Source: SXPK01 sp041168165 (GTDB lineage Bacteria > Planctomycetota > UBA1135 > UBA2386). From it: a stretch of DNA of 53,496 nucleotides. Each line of letters opens with the position of its first letter. Position 1 is the first letter of the stretch. Below are positions 50,702 through 53,496 of this stretch, one piece after another. A program made the translations under genes and the position numbers. Where the stretch lies: positions 1-53,496 of the forward strand of contig JBEELK010000166.1 of NCBI GenBank assembly GCA_041168165.1. Direction: 5' to 3'. The notes below the pieces were generated by a model. The model had not been told where the DNA came from. It worked only from the letters and a program-made list of their open reading frames with translations, and searched no databases.

Positions 50702-51196
50702 TCACTGCGGCTTCTTCAGCATGTCGGTGAGCTGCTGAAGGTAGGGGTGCACTGCGGCAGCTTCGGCGATCCTCAGGACGGCTTCGGAGCGCGCATAGAC
50801 TGCGTCCGCGACGGCCAGCCCTTCTGCGCCTTGCGCCTCCAGGATCTTGCGGATGGCGCTTTGCGGGTGCTCCCAGTCCGGCAGCTTCTTGCGCAGCGCG
50901 AGCATGCGTCCATCGATCGCCATGCGCTTCTGTGCAGCGGTTGCGCTGTCGGTGACGGCATCGAGCAGCTTGCCGAGGTCGCGCACGATGTCGATCGGCT
51001 CCGTGACCGCAGGCGCGCCTGGGACCAACAGCTTTTGCTGCTCCGGCGGAAGGTCCGTCGGCGGGTTGTTCACGGGGACGAACGGCTTCTCGGCCGTTGC
51101 GGGTTCGTGAATAGGGTCCGTGGTCGCCTCACTGCAGGCCGCGAACGGTAGGGCGAGCGAAGCGAAGAGTGCCAGGGTCGGTAGCGAGGTGCGCAT
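50702..51196 (-). CDS. Small lipoprotein, unknown function
   Basis: From ATG at 51196 the product is 164 residues. A lipoprotein signal (LPTLALFASLALPFAAC) puts the lipidated Cys at residue 21. A Pro/Thr-rich linker (VPVNNPPTDLPPEQQKLLVPG) follows, and the last 100 residues are helical (IVRDLGKLLDAVTDSATAAQKRMAIDG, and YARSEAVLRIAEAAAVHPYLQQLTDML). I recognise no domain. The frame is open far upstream, but no start there has any support. It probably lies on the outer or inner membrane facing the periplasm. The 167 bases to the decarboxylase gene hold no other gene. Confidence 0.65.
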   Translation of the reverse strand: MRTSLPTLALFASLALPFAACSEATTDPIHEPATAEKPFVPVNNPPTDLPPEQQKLLVPGAPAVTEPIDIVRDLGKLLDAVTDSATAAQKRMAIDGRMLALRKKLPDWEHPQSAIRKILEAQGAEGLAVADAVYARSEAVLRIAEAAAVHPYLQQLTDMLKKPQ

Positions 51197-51363
51197 CACG
51201 ATGGAATATGGCACGCGCTCGCTCGAGGTGCGGCGCTGCGTTTGTCGTGACCCATGGCATGGGGCCGTTGTGGTCCCAAGGCGAGACATCGTCCAATCGC
51301 GGAACCAAGCAGCGAAGCGTCGCGCAACCAAACTCGGCGCAGGAAGCGCGCTGCGAGAGCCGG

Positions 51364-52689
51364 CTACCGCAGTTGGCCGCGCAGTGCGTCGTCCGCGGAC
51401 CCGCGTTGGCGGATGACGCGCGCCTTGCCGCCCTCGACAAGCACTTCCGCAGGCGCCGCGTGACTCAAGAAGCCCGTGGGGCTGTAGGTCAGTCCGTAGG
51501 CGCCCGCGTTGAGCAACGCGAGCACATCGCCTTCTTGGATCCGCGGCATCCAGATCGCCTCCGCAAACTGGTCGTGCGGCGTGCACAGCGGTCCGCCGAT
51601 CGACACCAGCTCCGACGACTCGTCGCGCAACGCGCCGGCATGCACGAGAAGAGGCGGTCGACGCAGCACGGATCCTCCGCCGGTTCCGATCGCGCAATGG
51701 TGCATGCCGCCGTCGAGCGCGATCGAAGTGGCCTCGCCGCTTCGCTTCGCACGGGTCACCGTGGACAGGTAGACGCCGCACGGCGCGGTTAGATAACGGC
51801 CGAGTTCCACCATGTGGGTCCGCTGCGCGCGCTGCGGACCGACGAGCAGTTGGCGTAGCCCTGCGGCCGCTTGCGCAAGGTCGAAGGACGGATCGCCGAG
51901 GTAGGTCGCGACGCCAAAACCACCGCCGAGGTCGATCTCGTGCGGCGGCGCTGCGAGTTCCCGCTCCCATTGGTCGGCGAGTGCGCAGAGGTCTTCTGCA
52001 TGCGACAGGAAGTCCGCCGCTGCGAAGCACTGCGTGCCGGAGTAGGCGTGCAAGCCCGTGAGCTCGAGCCGCGGTTCTGCTGCGAGTTCGCGCAGCAACT
52101 CCAACGCGCGCGTCTCGTCGACGCCAAATCGGCTGCCAGTGCCCGCCATGCGCAACCTGCCGCCGTGGCTTCGACGCGTGAGGTTGACGCGCAGCGCCAC
52201 GCGGATCGGCTTGCGCACATCCTTCGCCAGTGAAGCTAGGTCGCGCGCTTCCGACTCGGATTCGACGTGGAACACGCCGAGGCCTTGGCGCAATGCGGAC
52301 TCGAGTTCGACGCGCGACTTGCCTGGGCCTGCGAAGCGAAGGTCTTCTGCTGCATGGCCAGCTGCGCGCGCAACGGCGAGTTCACCCAAGGACGCGATCT
52401 CCGCGCCACATCCCTCGTCGCGCAGGATGCTCGTCAGCGCGACGCTCGGGTTGGCCTTGATCGAATAGAGGATGCGGAGCGACGGGCCGAACGCGGCGCG
52501 GACTTCGCGCGAGCGCATGCGCAACGCGTCGCCGTCGAACGCATACAGCGGGCTCCCGAATGTCTGAATCAGTTCGCTCGTCGGGATGCCGCCGATCGCG
52601 AGCTCGCTGCGCGCGTCATTGCCGAGCGCGGACAGCGCGCGGCGCACCGCAGGGTCATCGTGGGGCGAGGGATGCGCGCTGCGAGTCAC
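51364..52689 (-). CDS. Fold-III PLP-dependent decarboxylase, LysA-related
   Basis: This 441-residue enzyme is in the alanine-racemase/DAPDC fold-III group. PLP Lys78 lies in LYSIKANPS and the phosphate loop is EIDLGGGFGV (251-260). The active-site Cys369 is in GGPLCTPHD, and NAGAYGLTYSPTGFLSH closes the site. The HAYSGTQ (214-220) and ELGRYL (295-300) motifs differ from classical LysA (HxHxGSQ and EPGR), and GPLCTPxD is typical of BtrK-like or exosortase-associated decarboxylases as I remember them. So the substrate may be an amino-acid or acyl-carrier derivative and not diaminopimelate. GTG at 52689 is chosen because it follows the aroA stop by 7 bases; an upstream TTG would overlap aroA. 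Confidence 0.78.
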   Translation of the reverse strand: MTRSAHPSPHDDPAVRRALSALGNDARSELAIGGIPTSELIQTFGSPLYAFDGDALRMRSREVRAAFGPSLRILYSIKANPSVALTSILRDEGCGAEIASLGELAVARAAGHAAEDLRFAGPGKSRVELESALRQGLGVFHVESESEARDLASLAKDVRKPIRVALRVNLTRRSHGGRLRMAGTGSRFGVDETRALELLRELAAEPRLELTGLHAYSGTQCFAAADFLSHAEDLCALADQWERELAAPPHEIDLGGGFGVATYLGDPSFDLAQAAAGLRQLLVGPQRAQRTHMVELGRYLTAPCGVYLSTVTRAKRSGEATSIALDGGMHHCAIGTGGGSVLRRPPLLVHAGALRDESSELVSIGGPLCTPHDQFAEAIWMPRIQEGDVLALLNAGAYGLTYSPTGFLSHAAPAEVLVEGGKARVIRQRGSADDALRGQLR

Positions 52690-52696
52690 GATCGCA

Positions 52697-53496
52697 CTAT
52701 GCCAAGCGGTTTCTTGAGGCGCCAACGATTGCTACACCGTGGCCTGCAAGGAATCGATCCAACTCCTGCCACCATTCGGGGAACGATTTCGTCACGACGT
52801 CGGGGTTCTCGATCGCGATGCCGGGCCGTGCTGCGCCGATCACGGAGAAGGCCATCGCGATGCGATGGTCCTCGTAGGTTTGGATCACGGCTTCTCCCAC
52901 TTGTTGCGCGGGCTCGATGCGCAGCCAATCGGGGCCGCTCTCCGCCTTGGCGCCAAGTCGCTGCGCTTCTCTGCACGTGGCGGCGATGCGGTCGGATTCC
53001 TTGTCGCGCAGATGGCCGATGCCCGTGATCGTGGTCGGTCCTTTGGCAAGCGTCGCGAGCGCGGCGAGCGTCGGCGCGCAGTCGGGCGCGTCGGCGAGGT
53101 CTGCTTCGACGCCGCGCAGCGCAGCTCCTTCGATCGCAATCTCGTCTTCGTGTCGCGCGATGGAGCAGCCCATCCGCAAAAGCGGATCGAGCAGCGCGAG
53201 GTCGGCTTGCACCGAGTCCGCTCGGATGCCGCGGACGATCAGCTTGGACCTTGTCGCGGCTGCCAGTGCGAAGAAGTAGCCAGCACTGCTCGCGTCGGGC
53301 TCGATGTCGAAGCGATCGCAGCGAATGGCGCCCCGCTCGCGGCAGTAGAGCCAAGGCTCTCGTAGCGACCACGCAACCCCGGCTTCTGCCAGCATCCGGC
53401 GCGTGAGTTCCAGGTAGGGCTTGGAGACGGCGTCGCCTTCGATGCGGATCGACGCGGCGCGATCTTCGAACGACAGCATCAGCATCAGCGCACTCG
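52697..53496 (-). CDS. aroA: 3-phosphoshikimate 1-carboxyvinyltransferase (EPSP synthase), C-terminal part
   Basis: AroA joins shikimate-3-phosphate and phosphoenolpyruvate in the aromatic amino-acid pathway. About 266 residues are visible; the N-terminal part lies outside the window (frame open to the edge). EPSP synthase blocks are clear: IEPDASSAGYFFALAAAT, the catalytic-region DAPDCAPTLAALATLA, GHLRDKESDRIAATC and TYEDHRIAMAFSVIG, then IENPDVVTKSFPEWW. The Lys/Glu/Asp residues of KESDRI and YEDHRIAM are intact. It ends in TAG (52697-52699), 7 bases before the decarboxylase start, so the two may be one operon. Confidence 0.95.
   Translation of the reverse strand, partial: SALMLMLSFEDRAASIRIEGDAVSKPYLELTRRMLAEAGVAWSLREPWLYCRERGAIRCDRFDIEPDASSAGYFFALAAATRSKLIVRGIRADSVQADLALLDPLLRMGCSIARHEDEIAIEGAALRGVEADLADAPDCAPTLAALATLAKGPTTITGIGHLRDKESDRIAATCREAQRLGAKAESGPDWLRIEPAQQVGEAVIQTYEDHRIAMAFSVIGAARPGIAIENPDVVTKSFPEWWQELDRFLAGHGVAIVGASRNRLA

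Overview
The window looks like chromosomal DNA from a high-GC member of the Planctomycetota. The main evidence is lineage-typical protein families: a Planctomycete-type cytochrome C domain protein, DUF1501 and DUF1549/DUF1553 proteins in one operon, a PVC-type heme-binding dehydrogenase-like protein next to a Tat-exported Gfo/Idh/MocA protein, and a type III glutamine synthetase. Most of the window is dense single-copy housekeeping sequence. I see no transposase, integrase, phage gene or CRISPR array.

Layout. (1) 1-668: the end of an ABC-2 polysaccharide-export permease. (2) 814-5482 (+): a promoter and rplC (L3) standing apart from the S10 operon, a 55-residue basic protein, an HI0933/YhiN flavoprotein, mnmE, then nrdR with a candidate NrdR operator and an overlapping second ATP-cone ORF. 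(3) 5487-11470 (+): smc, then an SDR and an FAD oxidase that resemble the DprE2/DprE1 epimerase pair. (4) 11498-20034: a HEAT-repeat protein, larC, a small membrane protein, efp, rpoN, a cystathionine beta-synthase, and a large protein with an Arg/Lys/Asp-rich disordered N-terminus. (5) 20075-26501 (-): mgtE, tRNA-Pro(CGG) on the plus strand, a 15-bp tandem repeat, and the DUF1549 - DUF1501 - cytochrome/LRR operon. (6) 26722-28899 (+): GSIII. (7) 29069-34434 (-): a complete phosphate operon, pstS-phoU-pstC-pstA-pstB-pstB. (8) 34490-42363: an LpxL-like acyltransferase, an MFS protein, Gfo/Idh plus PVC cytochrome, a MiaE-like hydroxylase and an alpha/beta hydrolase. (9) 42360-53496: a secreted trypsin-like protease, sdhCAB, a Tet-type MFS protein, mogA, a DUF4863 protein, a lipoprotein, a fold-III PLP decarboxylase and the truncated aroA.

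The most unusual part is the phosphate operon. Its two ATPases carry complementary defects. One has intact Walker A/B, Q and H loops but a broken signature (LSLEE). The other has a perfect LSGGQ signature but Pro in the Q loop and Asn in the H loop. A heterodimer would therefore have one canonical and one degenerate ATP site. The PhoU in the same operon is fused to a low-molecular-weight-phosphatase-like domain that has lost the catalytic Cys and Arg. Together these suggest a distinct Pst/PhoU lineage. Other points worth following are the DprE1/DprE2-like pair outside Actinobacteria, an EF-P whose loop tip is Asn instead of Lys/Arg, and the doubled ATP-cone arrangement at nrdR.

All calls come from reading the sequence and from remembered family motifs; no database search was run. 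Start codons were chosen from motif position, Shine-Dalgarno spacing and overlaps, and alternatives are given where they matter.
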